Shown piece by piece: positions 31,574-39,195 of a stretch of 64,000 nt of DNA; positions within the stretch are counted from its first letter, which is position 1; the number at the start of each line of letters is the position of its first letter. Source of the DNA: Candidatus Sulfotelmatobacter sp. (GTDB taxonomy: Bacteria; Acidobacteriota; Terriglobia; Terriglobales; Acidobacteriaceae). The translations under genes were made by a program, and so were the position numbers. The stretch is from the NCBI GenBank assembly GCA_030041475.1, contig JASHNU010000063.1:17411-81410 (forward strand). The letters are read 5' to 3'. The notes below the pieces were generated by a model. That model worked only from the letters and a program-made list of their open reading frames with translations. It was not told the origin of the DNA and ran no database searches.

Positions 31574-31772
31574 CGAATTGGCAGGGTTCAACTTCGGCAC
31601 CGTCAGTAGATGCCCCATACACCTGCGGCTACGACATCCGGTAGACGGCCGTCTGGTTCACCGAACTGCAGCAGATGCCGATGTTCCGAAGCCAAGGCCA
31701 CTTGCAACAGCGCGCGAAAAGTGGGGCGCCCACATTTCAACAGCAGGCCGCCGAAGATGGGAACTTCGGCAA

Positions 31773-31787
31773 GGCGGAGCATCCGCC
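31773..31787 (-). terminator. Small hairpin after the Ig-like lipoprotein gene
   Basis: GGCGGA, three bases, TCCGCC. It lies 4 bp beyond the end of the minus-strand lipoprotein gene. There is no proper T-run, so termination is uncertain. Confidence 0.35.
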
Positions 31788-31790
31788 CGT

Positions 31791-32516
31791 TTAGTCGGTT
31801 ACGTCGAGTGTGTTTGTGCCGGTGACGGTCGTTTGCGGGTAGGAAACGGTGACAGTGACGTTTCCAGGTGTTGTTGCGGCGACGGCCTCCGTGCAGGAGG
31901 CTGGTGAGGAAGTCGTCACGCAGGCTATGCCAGACGCGTCGGTCCCCGTAAGCGTCCAAGTTGCGCTCGTGGTGATGTCTATCGTCTCCGTCTGGCCGCT
32001 GGCGTTCGTGTAGTTGGCGATGGCATAGAGGTTTACGGGCGTCGATACATTGATGTCTTCGGTTGAGGGTGAGCAGCTGCCCGAAGAGTTGTTTTGGCTC
32101 ACGCATATGCTGACAATGTTCGTGAGATAGACCACGCCCGTGGCGGTGGCGGTCAGCCCCTGGTATGCTGCATTTACGGTGATCGATCCGATGCCGGTTC
32201 CGGTCACCAGGGCTACGCTCGGGTTGTTGAAGGTGGCAGTCCCCGTTGTACCTGTGGATGCCGACCAGTCTACGCCGCTCGTGATCTGCGTGTTTCCGCT
32301 GCCATCACTGTTGGTCCCCCACAATTGAAGCGACTCCGTTCCACCCAGAGCCACCTGCGGCGATGTGGGATCGATGGTGATCGCGGAGTAAGTGTTGGCG
32401 GGGAAAAATCCCCTGCAGCCCACCGCCAGCGCCAGCGCCAGAAGCGCGGCGAAAGCGCTCATCAAATTCAGCTTCGACCGCAGTTTCAACCCGAGTTTCG
32501 ACTTCGTGGATGACAT
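31791..32516 (-). CDS. Ig-like (BIG2-type) repeat lipoprotein
   Basis: 241 residues from the ATG at 32516, which places a lipoprotein signal at the front (SAFAALLALALAVGC, lipobox LAVGC). Two Ig-like repeats follow. The first is about 44-130 (SAITIDPTSPQVALGGTESLQLWGT, ITSGVDWSASTGTTGTATFNN, ITVNAAYQGLTATATGVV). The second is about 135-240, containing a short cysteine pair (CVSQNNSSGSC). Likely anchored in the outer membrane; a structural or adhesion role is inferred. The longer open frame up to 32849 has no start support. An AAGGAG site lies 12-13 nt upstream. Confidence 0.75.
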   Translation of the reverse strand: MSSTKSKLGLKLRSKLNLMSAFAALLALALAVGCRGFFPANTYSAITIDPTSPQVALGGTESLQLWGTNSDGSGNTQITSGVDWSASTGTTGTATFNNPSVALVTGTGIGSITVNAAYQGLTATATGVVYLTNIVSICVSQNNSSGSCSPSTEDINVSTPVNLYAIANYTNASGQTETIDITTSATWTLTGTDASGIACVTTSSPASCTEAVAATTPGNVTVTVSYPQTTVTGTNTLDVTD

Positions 32517-32646
32517 GGTCTGTGAGGACTCCTTGCCTTCTGAGGGCCTCTTCGCCCTGCGGATTCTTTCGGCGCTACGGCCCCGCTTACGCCAGTTTTC
32601 TGTTGATCTGGTTTCTGTTTGATCTCTTCCTATCCAGTCTGAAAAA

Positions 32647-32655
32647 ATTGTAGCA
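32647..32655 (-). promoter_or_regulatory. Possible extended -10 promoter for the Ig-like lipoprotein
   Basis: On the minus strand TGCTACAAT (TGn plus a -10 match) lies about 130 bp upstream of the start codon in the 338-bp spacer 32517-32854. No -35 match is visible. The rest of the spacer holds only the terminator of the next gene. Confidence 0.3.
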
Positions 32656-32759
32656 GAGTCAATTCCCTGAGGCGCACACTCTGGTACCTGAACCAGCACG
32701 GAAACGTTCCCTGCCAAAGGCTCGTCAGGTAGAACGCCGGCGGGACCGCCGCTTGCAGT

Positions 32760-32793
32760 AAAAATGGCCAGCGGTTTTGTCGGCCGCTGGCCA
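32760..32793 (-). terminator. Intrinsic terminator of the YXWGXW protein gene
   Basis: TGGCCAGCGG (32765-32774) pairs perfectly with CCGCTGGCCA (32784-32793). On the minus strand it is followed by five T residues (32764-32760). It lies 62 bp after the stop of the gene at 32855. Confidence 0.93.
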
Positions 32794-32854
32794 TCGAACT
32801 TCTTCCTTCCAACCCATCGCTCCTTCATTCCGCCGTTCCTACGCCTCAAGTCGG

Positions 32855-33853
32855 CTAAAACTTACCGTGTTTCTCCGGCTTGGGCGCACTCTGATGCTTC
32901 GGTGGCGGACTCGACTTGGGCGCGCTTTTGGGCGCCGGATTAGAATGCGGAGCCGGTGCTGCGTGAGACTCGTTGCTGCTCGGCCGGCTTTCGTTGCGAT
33001 TGCTCGAATTCGAGGACTCGTTCGAAGGTTTTGAGAACGACCGGAATCCTTCGTTCGAGCCGCCCCGATTGCCCGCCGGAGACGATGCCCGCGCTTCTTT
33101 GGGCGACATTGCAGGAGCGTGGTATTCCCCGCCCGCCGCTCTGGCTCCAACTACAGAATGGCTGCTGAAGTCTCCAGCCTTCGAGGTCGCCGCAATCGCC
33201 GGACGGCCGTGGTTTTCCGAAGCGAAGTTCTGCCGGTTCTGGCTGGCCAAATGTTCTTGCTGCGCCTGCGCAGCCAGCGGAGCCTGGTGCGGTTCGTTCT
33301 CCGCCGCCCGTTCGGCTGCCGTGGGAGTGGCCTGCACGCCGCCCGCGCCGCCATTGAATGCCGTCGTGTTGTTGTTGACTACGACCGTGCGGTTGTAGAC
33401 GTTGGTCACGTTAGTGACACTCACGTTGTTGACGGAGCGGTTATAGAAGAATGTTCCGCCGCGCCACTCGCCGCCAACAAAGCCCACCCCGCCGTAGCCG
33501 AATCCGTAGTTAATGCCACCGTAGAATCCGATGTGCGGGCCCCAATATCCGGCGTGCCACAGATAAAGGCCCCCGCCCCAGCCCCACCAGCCAGGCGTCC
33601 ACAGCAAGCCCACCGGTGCGACAACCCACGTTCCGGGCACCCAGTAATAGCCGCCTTCATCGTTCCAGCCCCAATAGCCGGGTGTCCACATGTAGCCCGG
33701 GCCAGGGCAAATCGGCTGCGCGTAAACCGGCAGCGCCGGCGGCCCGATGCGGACCGAAATGCCGACCGCAATCTGCGCCACGGACGCGGCAGAAAGTGAC
33801 ATTACAACGAGTGCCATTACAAGCCAACGAGCTACCGATCGATTGAGATTCAT
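32855..33853 (-). CDS. YXWGXW-repeat exported protein with low-complexity tail
   Basis: 332 residues. A signal peptide (ALVVMSLSAASVAQ) is followed by aromatic repeats of the YXWGXW type (WTPGYWGWNDEG, YYWVPGTWV, LWTPGWWGWGGG, YLWHAGYWG). Next come an Asn/Val-rich stretch (VNNVSVTNVTNVYNRTVVVNNN) and a long Ser/Asn/Pro/Lys/His-rich disordered tail. A GGGGAA site precedes the ATG. Such proteins are common in Acidobacteriota and are exported; their function is not established. The 242-bp spacer upstream (33854-34095) contains no further gene. Confidence 0.8.
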   Translation of the reverse strand: MNLNRSVARWLVMALVVMSLSAASVAQIAVGISVRIGPPALPVYAQPICPGPGYMWTPGYWGWNDEGGYYWVPGTWVVAPVGLLWTPGWWGWGGGLYLWHAGYWGPHIGFYGGINYGFGYGGVGFVGGEWRGGTFFYNRSVNNVSVTNVTNVYNRTVVVNNNTTAFNGGAGGVQATPTAAERAAENEPHQAPLAAQAQQEHLASQNRQNFASENHGRPAIAATSKAGDFSSHSVVGARAAGGEYHAPAMSPKEARASSPAGNRGGSNEGFRSFSKPSNESSNSSNRNESRPSSNESHAAPAPHSNPAPKSAPKSSPPPKHQSAPKPEKHGKF

Positions 33854-34095
33854 GCCAAATTCCCCTTAGGCTGCGAGGCCGATGATCTTCCAAGGATGAT
33901 CCGGCCCGAAGTGAACAACACCATTGTGACGCAAAATCAGGCCCAGAACGCATTACGTTCCTCCCATGTAAACACTGAACTTTCGGGTATGTTGCTGCCG
34001 CTGGCAATTATTTTTGAATGAGCAGCTTGGGCGGCTGGCACGGGTTTCACCGCGCTTTTTCGCGACCGGAGATGGGGTGTCGGGAAACCGGCCGG

Positions 34096-34530
34096 CTAGT
34101 TGATCTTGCGGGCGCGGGCGATGCGTTCGTCGATCGGCTTGCGGCCGGCGAATCCTTCCTGCATTCCATGCCAGTGGGTGATCGATTTTTCGCCCAGCTT
34201 CCAGCAAAGAAGAATGATCTGGCCGTCGACTTCGCAGGGAAAGTCGAGCAGGCCGATGTTCAGATCCTTCACCTGCACGCCGATGGAGTCGATCTCGGCG
34301 AGCGCGTCTTTGGCGCGCTGCTCGGCCTTGGCGCGTTCGGCCTTGCGCCGTGCCAGCGGCACCACGTCGAGATAAGTGCCGCCGTTCAGAAAGATGCGTT
34401 GCTGCAGCGCCTGCTGCTCGGCCTCAAATTCTTCCATGAGTTTCTTGGCGGAGATCGCGCTCCGCAGCAGCGATTCGAGAACCGGCAACAGCGACTGAGC
34501 TTCGTCGAGAGTAAACGTGCGGTCAGACAT
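34096..34530 (-). CDS. DUF2203 family protein
   Basis: 144 residues, cytoplasmic. It shows the family pattern: FTLDEAQSLLPVLESLL at the start, a helical middle rich in charges, an IDSIGVQVKDLNIGLLDFPCEVDG segment, and the final VLLCWKLGE-type (ILLCWKLGEKSITHWH). The fold is helical with a conserved WKLGE strand; the biochemical role is unknown. Monocistronic, flanked by spacers with repeats. Confidence 0.85.
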   Translation of the reverse strand: MSDRTFTLDEAQSLLPVLESLLRSAISAKKLMEEFEAEQQALQQRIFLNGGTYLDVVPLARRKAERAKAEQRAKDALAEIDSIGVQVKDLNIGLLDFPCEVDGQIILLCWKLGEKSITHWHGMQEGFAGRKPIDERIARARKIN

Positions 34531-34608
34531 ACAGTTATTTTACTACTGCAATTTGCGACGAGGAATGCTGGCGCGCTATTGGCCAGATTCAAGGGACCAG
34601 GGCCCAGC

Positions 34609-34680
34609 GGCTAGGGATTAGAGGTCCAGAGCACCAGACCTGACATCTCGTGTCTGCTCCCTGTTCGCTAACCCCTAGCC
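34609..34680. repeat. Gene-end inverted repeat between the GH-like and DUF2203 genes
   Basis: GGCTAGGGATTAG (34609-34621) is complementary (12 of 13) to CTAACCCCTAGCC (34668-34680). The loop contains a second pair (AGACCTGACA, TGTCTGC). It lies just after the stop of the gene at 34687 on the minus strand. Same class as the ATP synthase spacers. Confidence 0.55.
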
Positions 34681-34686
34681 CCTGAT

Positions 34687-35511
34687 CTACCGGGTGCGGG
34701 CGTGCGAGGGATCGGCCGAGGTTGCCGTGTTCAAATCGACGTACAGTTTTTGCGCGGCCAGTTCCGGCGGATAACAGTTTCCGTCGCGGCTGTAGTTGGT
34801 GCAGCGTCCGGCGACATCTTTGCGCTGCGGCGACTGCGCGAACTGCCAAACGTCGGCGAAGGAGACACCGCTCTGCCCGGGCTTGGGCGGATGAGCGGAA
34901 AAGCTGCAGCCGGGCGCAGGCGGGCACGCGTCACTCGTCACCCAGTAGGTGATGTCGCGGCCGGAGGCATGGGCGCGAATGTCTTCCGCGGTCACGATGT
35001 TGTTGTCGTCCGGCGATGGCATGCCGGAGCAGTAAATTCCGGCTCGGAATCCCGCCGCCGCAACGCCGTCCACCCAGGCATTAATGTAGGCCTTCTGCTC
35101 GGGGAGCATGCGCCCGCCCTGTTCCTGGTCCAGGAAAATGATGGTCTTGGCCGGAAAGCCTTCGCGGCGGGAAGCGGCGGCAGCGGCACCGGCATCGGAT
35201 TGGCCGAGCCTCCTAGCGTTGTTAACGGATTTCAATTCAGCGTAGACGCGTCCATTGAAGAGCACGAGGAATCCGAATCCCGCCGACTCGACCGCAGCGC
35301 GGTGGCCGCGCCAGCTGTTCGATTTCGCTCCCGGAGGATTGTTGAGCCAGTAGCCGGCGTAAGAAAAAGTCTGGCGTAGCGCGCCAAGATTGGCATCGCC
35401 GGGATATTCGTTGCGGTCGAAGCCGAGATAAAACGCCCTTTGGGCGGTGAGGATTCCGCAGAAAAACGCCAGCGTCGCGATGAGCTGCGAGCCAACCTTC
35501 ATCGTGGGCAC
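34687..35511 (-). CDS. Exported glycoside-hydrolase-like (DUF1906 / Rv2525c-type) protein
   Basis: 274 residues from a GTG directly after the moaA stop, or 271 from the ATG at 35502. A signal peptide (LIATLAFFCGILTA) leads to a barrel-like domain: FYLGFDRNEYPG, YAGYWLNNPPG, FLVLFNGRVYAEL, KTIIFLDQEQGG (acidic residues where GH25-like enzymes have catalytic groups), FRAGIYCSG, VWQFAQSP, and a final YVDLNTA. This matches the DUF1906 glycoside-hydrolase-like family. It probably acts on cell-wall or glycan substrates, unproven. Translational coupling to moaA is likely accidental. Confidence 0.8.
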   Translation of the reverse strand: MPTMKVGSQLIATLAFFCGILTAQRAFYLGFDRNEYPGDANLGALRQTFSYAGYWLNNPPGAKSNSWRGHRAAVESAGFGFLVLFNGRVYAELKSVNNARRLGQSDAGAAAAASRREGFPAKTIIFLDQEQGGRMLPEQKAYINAWVDGVAAAGFRAGIYCSGMPSPDDNNIVTAEDIRAHASGRDITYWVTSDACPPAPGCSFSAHPPKPGQSGVSFADVWQFAQSPQRKDVAGRCTNYSRDGNCYPPELAAQKLYVDLNTATSADPSHARTR

Positions 35512-36534
35512 CTACCCACCAATATGCACCATCGTGCGTGAAGCCGGCACGAAATCGGGCTCTCCGATATGATGCCGTTCTTCTTTCTTGGCGACGACGC
35601 CCCGAATGAACTCCGCCATTTCTTCGTCGCTCGCGCCGCGGCGCATCTCGGCGTAGAGGTCGTGGTCCCACACGGAAAATAGGCAAGTCCGAATCTTGCC
35701 GTCGCAAGTGATGCGGATGCGGCTGCAGTGCCCGCAGAAGGGATGCGAGACGGGCGCGATGATGCCGATTTCGCCGATGCCGTCGTCGAAGCGGTAGCGC
35801 CGCGCAGTCTCGGAGCGAGCGTGCGGAATTTCGACCAGCGGGCGGTACTCGGCCATGCGCGCCAGAATTTCCTCGAGCCGGACCACGGTTTCTGGCGACC
35901 AGACACGATCCTCTTCGAGCGGCATGAATTCAATGAAGCGCACGACCACACCTTCTTCGCGCGCGAACATCCCGAAGGGAATGACCTGGTCTTCGTTGAA
36001 GCCGCGCATCAGGACGCAATTGACTTTTAGCGGCCACAGGCCGGCGCGGCGGGCAGCGCGAATCCCGGCCAGCACGCGGTCGTATCCGCCCGGCACGCGC
36101 GTGATGCGGGCGAAGCGGTCGGGATCGACGGCATCCATGGAGACGGTGACGCGCGTCAGGCCGGCCCCTTTGAGCGGCTGGGCGAGCTCGGCCAGCAAGT
36201 GTCCGTTCGTGGTGAGGGCGATGTCGAGCGGGTCGCCATCTTTGCTTCCATCGGACGCGCGCAGTTGCGACAGCTCGCGCACAAACTCGACCACTCCCTT
36301 GCGCAGCAGAGGCTCGCCGCCGGTCAGGCGGACCTTCGTGATCCCCATGCCGACGAGCACGCGCGCCATGCGCAAATAGTCGGTAAAGGCGAGGTCTCCG
36401 TAGAGCGCGCCTTCATTCCCCGTGCGGCAATAGACACACTTGTAGTTGCAGCGGTCGGTGATGGAGATCCGCAGGTCGGAGATGCGCCGGCCGAATTTGT
36501 CGTGCAGAAGCAAGGTCGTTGAGGGTCGAATCAT
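35512..36534 (-). CDS. moaA: GTP 3',8-cyclase MoaA (molybdenum cofactor)
   Basis: 340 residues. Radical-SAM enzyme that converts GTP to the first intermediate of molybdopterin synthesis. The N-terminal cluster motif C-N-Y-K-C-V-Y-C, LTGGEPLLRKG, the SMDAVDPDRF segment and the C-terminal second [4Fe-4S] site (FCGHCSRIRIT, then C in KIRTC) are present. The typical C-terminal GG (IGG) is intact, as needed for GTP handling. No other moa or moe gene is in the window, so the pathway is scattered. Confidence 0.97.
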   Translation of the reverse strand: MIRPSTTLLLHDKFGRRISDLRISITDRCNYKCVYCRTGNEGALYGDLAFTDYLRMARVLVGMGITKVRLTGGEPLLRKGVVEFVRELSQLRASDGSKDGDPLDIALTTNGHLLAELAQPLKGAGLTRVTVSMDAVDPDRFARITRVPGGYDRVLAGIRAARRAGLWPLKVNCVLMRGFNEDQVIPFGMFAREEGVVVRFIEFMPLEEDRVWSPETVVRLEEILARMAEYRPLVEIPHARSETARRYRFDDGIGEIGIIAPVSHPFCGHCSRIRITCDGKIRTCLFSVWDHDLYAEMRRGASDEEMAEFIRGVVAKKEERHHIGEPDFVPASRTMVHIGG

Positions 36535-36634
36535 TGATCGTCGATCGCTGATCGCGGACCCTTGAATCGCCGCTCGTCGGGCGATGGTCGTTGACCTTTG
36601 GTCATGTCCCCCTGTCGCTAACGATCGACGACCA
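36535..36634. repeat. Inverted repeat upstream of moaA
   Basis: TGATCGTCGATCG (36535-36547), starting directly at the moaA start codon, pairs with CGATCGACGACCA (36622-36634). The sequence between is built of related words (GCTGATCGCGG, CGATGGTCGTTGACC). Part of the 345-bp geneless spacer 36535-36879. Confidence 0.5.
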
Positions 36635-36677
36635 ACGGCTAATGGTTTATTTTAACGCCTTGGCCCGTGTGTCCGCC

Positions 36678-36740
36678 GTCACAACCTATCGTGACAATTC
36701 GCACTGAGTTTCTCTCAGCCTAGGTACAGTCTCTGACTGT
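36678..36740 (+). promoter_or_regulatory. Three consecutive short stem-loops in the amt upstream region
   Basis: GTCAC/GTGAC (36678-36695), CTGAG/CTCAG (36704-36718) and ACAGTC/GACTGT (36726-36740) follow one another, ending about 140 bp before the amt start. They could be part of the amt leader or be operator half-sites. No promoter hexamers or sigma-54 site could be assigned. Confidence 0.35.
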
Positions 36741-36879
36741 AATAGCGTTTCCCGCGCTCTTGGGTCTCAGGGGCTCTCCACGAGCAGGAGAAGTTCTCAG
36801 TCTGGACCCCCTGTTCGCCATCCGCGGGCCATTCTCTTACATTTCGCACCTGGCACCTCGCATCTCATCGGAGGATCGC

Positions 36880-38142
36880 ATGCTCCATCTCGATACGGGC
36901 AACACTGGCTTCATGATTCTATGCACCAGCCTGGTCATGTTGATGACGCCCGGCCTGGCATTCTTTTATGGCGGCCTGGTGGGGCGCAAGAACGTCCTGG
37001 CCATCATGATTCAGAGCTTCGTCTCCATGGGCTGGACTACCGTCATTTGGTACATTTACGGCTATTCTTTGTGCTTCAGCGGCGACTGGCACGGCGTGAT
37101 CGGCAACTTTCACTATGCTTTCCTTCGCGGCATCGGTCTCAGCACACCGTCGCCTAACGACACGATTCCGGCATTCGTCTTCATCGCGTATCAGATGATG
37201 TTTGCCATCATCACTCCCGCGCTGATCTCCGGAGCGTTCACCAATCGCGTCACCTTCAAGGCCTATATGCTGTTTCTGACGGCATGGCTGACCTTCGTCT
37301 ACTTCCCGTTTGTCCACATGGTGTGGGGCGGAGGATTTCTGCAGCAATGGGGCGTGAAGGACTTTGCCGGCGGCATCGTGGTTCACAACATCGCCGGCCT
37401 TGCGGCCCTGGCTTCGGTCATTTACGTGGGCAAGCGCCGCGTGGCAGACCGCGGCCCGCATAGCATTCCGCTGGTCGCGCTGGGCACGGGCCTGCTGTGG
37501 TTTGGCTGGTATGGATTCAACGCGGGCAGCGAAATGCGCGTGGATTCCGTGACCGCCACGGCATTCCTGAATACCGATGTTGCCGCCTCCTTTGCCGCCA
37601 TCGCCTGGCTGATGGTCGCGTGGCTGAACGAGAAGAAACCCAAGTTCCTGGGCCTGCTCACCGGCGCAGTCGCCGGATTGGCCACGGTAACTCCGGCGGC
37701 GGGATTCGTCTCTCCCACGACGGCCGTGATTATCGGCATCGTTTCGGGCGTGGTCTGCTACTACGCGGTCGAAATGAAGAACAAGCTACAGTGGGACGAT
37801 GCACTGGACGTTTGGGGAGTCCACGGAGTCGGCGGATTTCTGGGCATTGTCATGCTCGGCATCTTCGCCAACAAGCAATTCAATCCCGAGGGCGCGAACG
37901 GACTGCTATACGGCGACCCGATATTCCTGCTCAAACAGGTAACCGCCGTAGTGTTCTCTTCGGTCTGGGCATTTGCATTTACCTACGCCATGCTGCGGAT
38001 CATCGATGCCTTCACCCCGGTGAAGGTCAGCGGTGCGTCCGAAGAAATTGGCCTCGACGAGTCGCTCCACGGTGAACGCGCCTACGAGCAGCTTACCGAT
38101 GGCGACGTCATTCATGAACTGGTCAAAGCCGCCCGGTCGTAA
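36880..38142 (+). CDS. amt: Ammonium transporter Amt
   Basis: 420 residues from the ATG at 36880 (GGAGG 6 nt upstream); the longer open frame from 36760 has no support. About eleven membrane helices. Signatures: TPGLAFFYGGLVGRKN near the start, FAGGIVVHNIAGLAALA and GVHGVGGFLGIVMLG with the two pore histidines, and WFGWYGFNAGSE. Moves ammonium or ammonia across the inner membrane. No signal-peptide extension and no adjacent glnK/glnB, so PII control, if any, comes from elsewhere. The last 237 bp are also open on the other strand as the tail of the SGNH hydrolase gene. Confidence 0.96.
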   Translation: MLHLDTGNTGFMILCTSLVMLMTPGLAFFYGGLVGRKNVLAIMIQSFVSMGWTTVIWYIYGYSLCFSGDWHGVIGNFHYAFLRGIGLSTPSPNDTIPAFVFIAYQMMFAIITPALISGAFTNRVTFKAYMLFLTAWLTFVYFPFVHMVWGGGFLQQWGVKDFAGGIVVHNIAGLAALASVIYVGKRRVADRGPHSIPLVALGTGLLWFGWYGFNAGSEMRVDSVTATAFLNTDVAASFAAIAWLMVAWLNEKKPKFLGLLTGAVAGLATVTPAAGFVSPTTAVIIGIVSGVVCYYAVEMKNKLQWDDALDVWGVHGVGGFLGIVMLGIFANKQFNPEGANGLLYGDPIFLLKQVTAVVFSSVWAFAFTYAMLRIIDAFTPVKVSGASEEIGLDESLHGERAYEQLTDGDVIHELVKAARS

Positions 38143-38970
38143 GGCCCGGTCGGAGCATCGCATTGGGTTGCTATCTGTCTTGACGGAAAGATGACTTGCC
38201 TTTGCAATTGCCGCCTCTGCCAGCGGCGCCATGATTTTGTATCCCGCTTCATTGGGATGCAGGCCGTCGTCGGCGAGTTCGCGCTTGAGCAGTCCTTTGT
38301 CGTCAACCATGGCGGTGAAATAGTCGAGATACACGGCATCGTTCCTGGCGCAGTAATCCTTGAGCCATTGATTCAGCGCTAGGATCCGTTCCCGCGGACG
38401 CCGCGCAAACGATTCCTTCGCATCCAGCGTGTAGTTGTGTACTGGCAGCACGGAGGCGAAGACCACCCGGATGCCGTGCACGCGCGCCAGTTCCGCCATG
38501 GTCGCGTAGTTGGACTCGATGTCTTCGTTGCGCGCGGGACCGGTAACGCCCGCTATATCGTTGGTGCCGGCGAGCACGACCAGCACTTTGGGATGCAGAT
38601 CGATCACGTCCTGACGAAAGCGCACCAGCATCTGCGGAGTCGTCTGGCCATCAATGCCGCGGTTGAGGTACGGCCTGCCGGGGAAATAATCGGAGAGCTT
38701 CCAGTAGTCGGTGATGGAGTCGCCCAGAAATATGACGCGATTCTCGCCTGCCCTCGGTGGCCCGACCGCCGCATTGGCCTCGCGATAGCGTTTCAACTCA
38801 CCGAAGTCATCGGTATATATGGCGACGCGCGAGGCGCGGTAGTCGTCAAGCCCGGGAGAGCCGGTGGAAGGGATGGAGGGAGCGGGAACATTTTGCTGGG
38901 CGAGAGAAGCTGGACGAACTATCGAAAGCAGAAGGACGGCCCCTACTATGCGCAGGAATCTGATATGCAT
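37906..38970 (-). CDS. Exported SGNH/GDSL hydrolase with C-terminal extension overlapping amt
   Basis: 354 residues from the ATG at 38970 (GGGGGAA upstream). Signal peptide LRIVGAVLLLSIVRPASLA. SGNH blocks: I FLGDSIT (Ser), II NRGIDGQTT (Gly), III VLAGTNDI (Asn), V DDGLHPN (Asp and His). This is a lysophospholipase/acetyl-esterase type fold, acting in the periplasm on an unknown ester. The domain ends near residue 260. About 95 further residues have unusual composition (HRGEGIDDPQHGVGKCKCPDRREHYGG) and are read antisense to the end of amt, suggesting loss of the original stop. Confidence 0.85.
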   Translation of the reverse strand: MHIRFLRIVGAVLLLSIVRPASLAQQNVPAPSIPSTGSPGLDDYRASRVAIYTDDFGELKRYREANAAVGPPRAGENRVIFLGDSITDYWKLSDYFPGRPYLNRGIDGQTTPQMLVRFRQDVIDLHPKVLVVLAGTNDIAGVTGPARNEDIESNYATMAELARVHGIRVVFASVLPVHNYTLDAKESFARRPRERILALNQWLKDYCARNDAVYLDYFTAMVDDKGLLKRELADDGLHPNEAGYKIMAPLAEAAIAKASHLSVKTDSNPMRCSDRALRPGGFDQFMNDVAIGKLLVGAFTVERLVEANFFGRTADLHRGEGIDDPQHGVGKCKCPDRREHYGGYLFEQEYRVAV

Positions 38971-38997
38971 ATTCCCCCGTAGTATGTTAGCCAGAGG

Positions 38998-39092
38998 CAA
39001 GGCAAGGATAACAGCAGATTCCTCGCTGCGCTCGGAATGACAAGCCTTTTCCGCTTCGCCGTATCCGTGGAAATCCGCGCTAATCCGCGGCG
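38998..39092. repeat. Intergenic repeats: ATTCC/GGAAT hairpin unit and CCGCG unit
   Basis: AGATTCCTCGCTGCGCTCGGAATGAC (about 39019-39044) contains a palindromic ATTCC...GGAAT with a GCGCAGCGAG-type core. It is followed by ATCCGTGGAAATCCGCGCTAATCCGCGG (from about 39062), a family whose second member is at about 40960-41030. Upstream of the SGNH hydrolase gene. Confidence 0.5.
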
Positions 39093-39109
39093 AAAGAATT
39101 TTGGGCAAA

Positions 39110-39180
39110 GACGCCGGCCGCGGATCCTTCGACTCGGCAAAGAACGCCTCGCTCAGGGTGAGCGCAGCGGGGCTCAGACG
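39110..39180. repeat. REP-like unit with CCTTCGACTCGGC and GCTCAGGG
   Basis: GGATCCTTCGACTCGGC...GCCTCGCTCAGGGTGAGCGCAGCGGGGCTCAG, able to form a hairpin (CGCTCAGGGTGAGCG). Same class as 16321, 22981 and 50941. Located after the end of etfQO (minus strand) and could act as a transcript end. Confidence 0.5.
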
Positions 39181-39195
39181 CCCCGCTAAACGCCG

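Noticed and set aside
31603..31782. Minus-strand frame with a plausible-looking 59-residue end
   Set aside because: Probably part of an intergenic repeat; no ribosome-binding site, and the upstream part runs antisense through the Ig-like lipoprotein.
36851..36870. TGGCAC resembling a sigma-54 site before amt
   Set aside because: The second element (TTGC) is missing at the required spacing, and the position is almost at the start codon.
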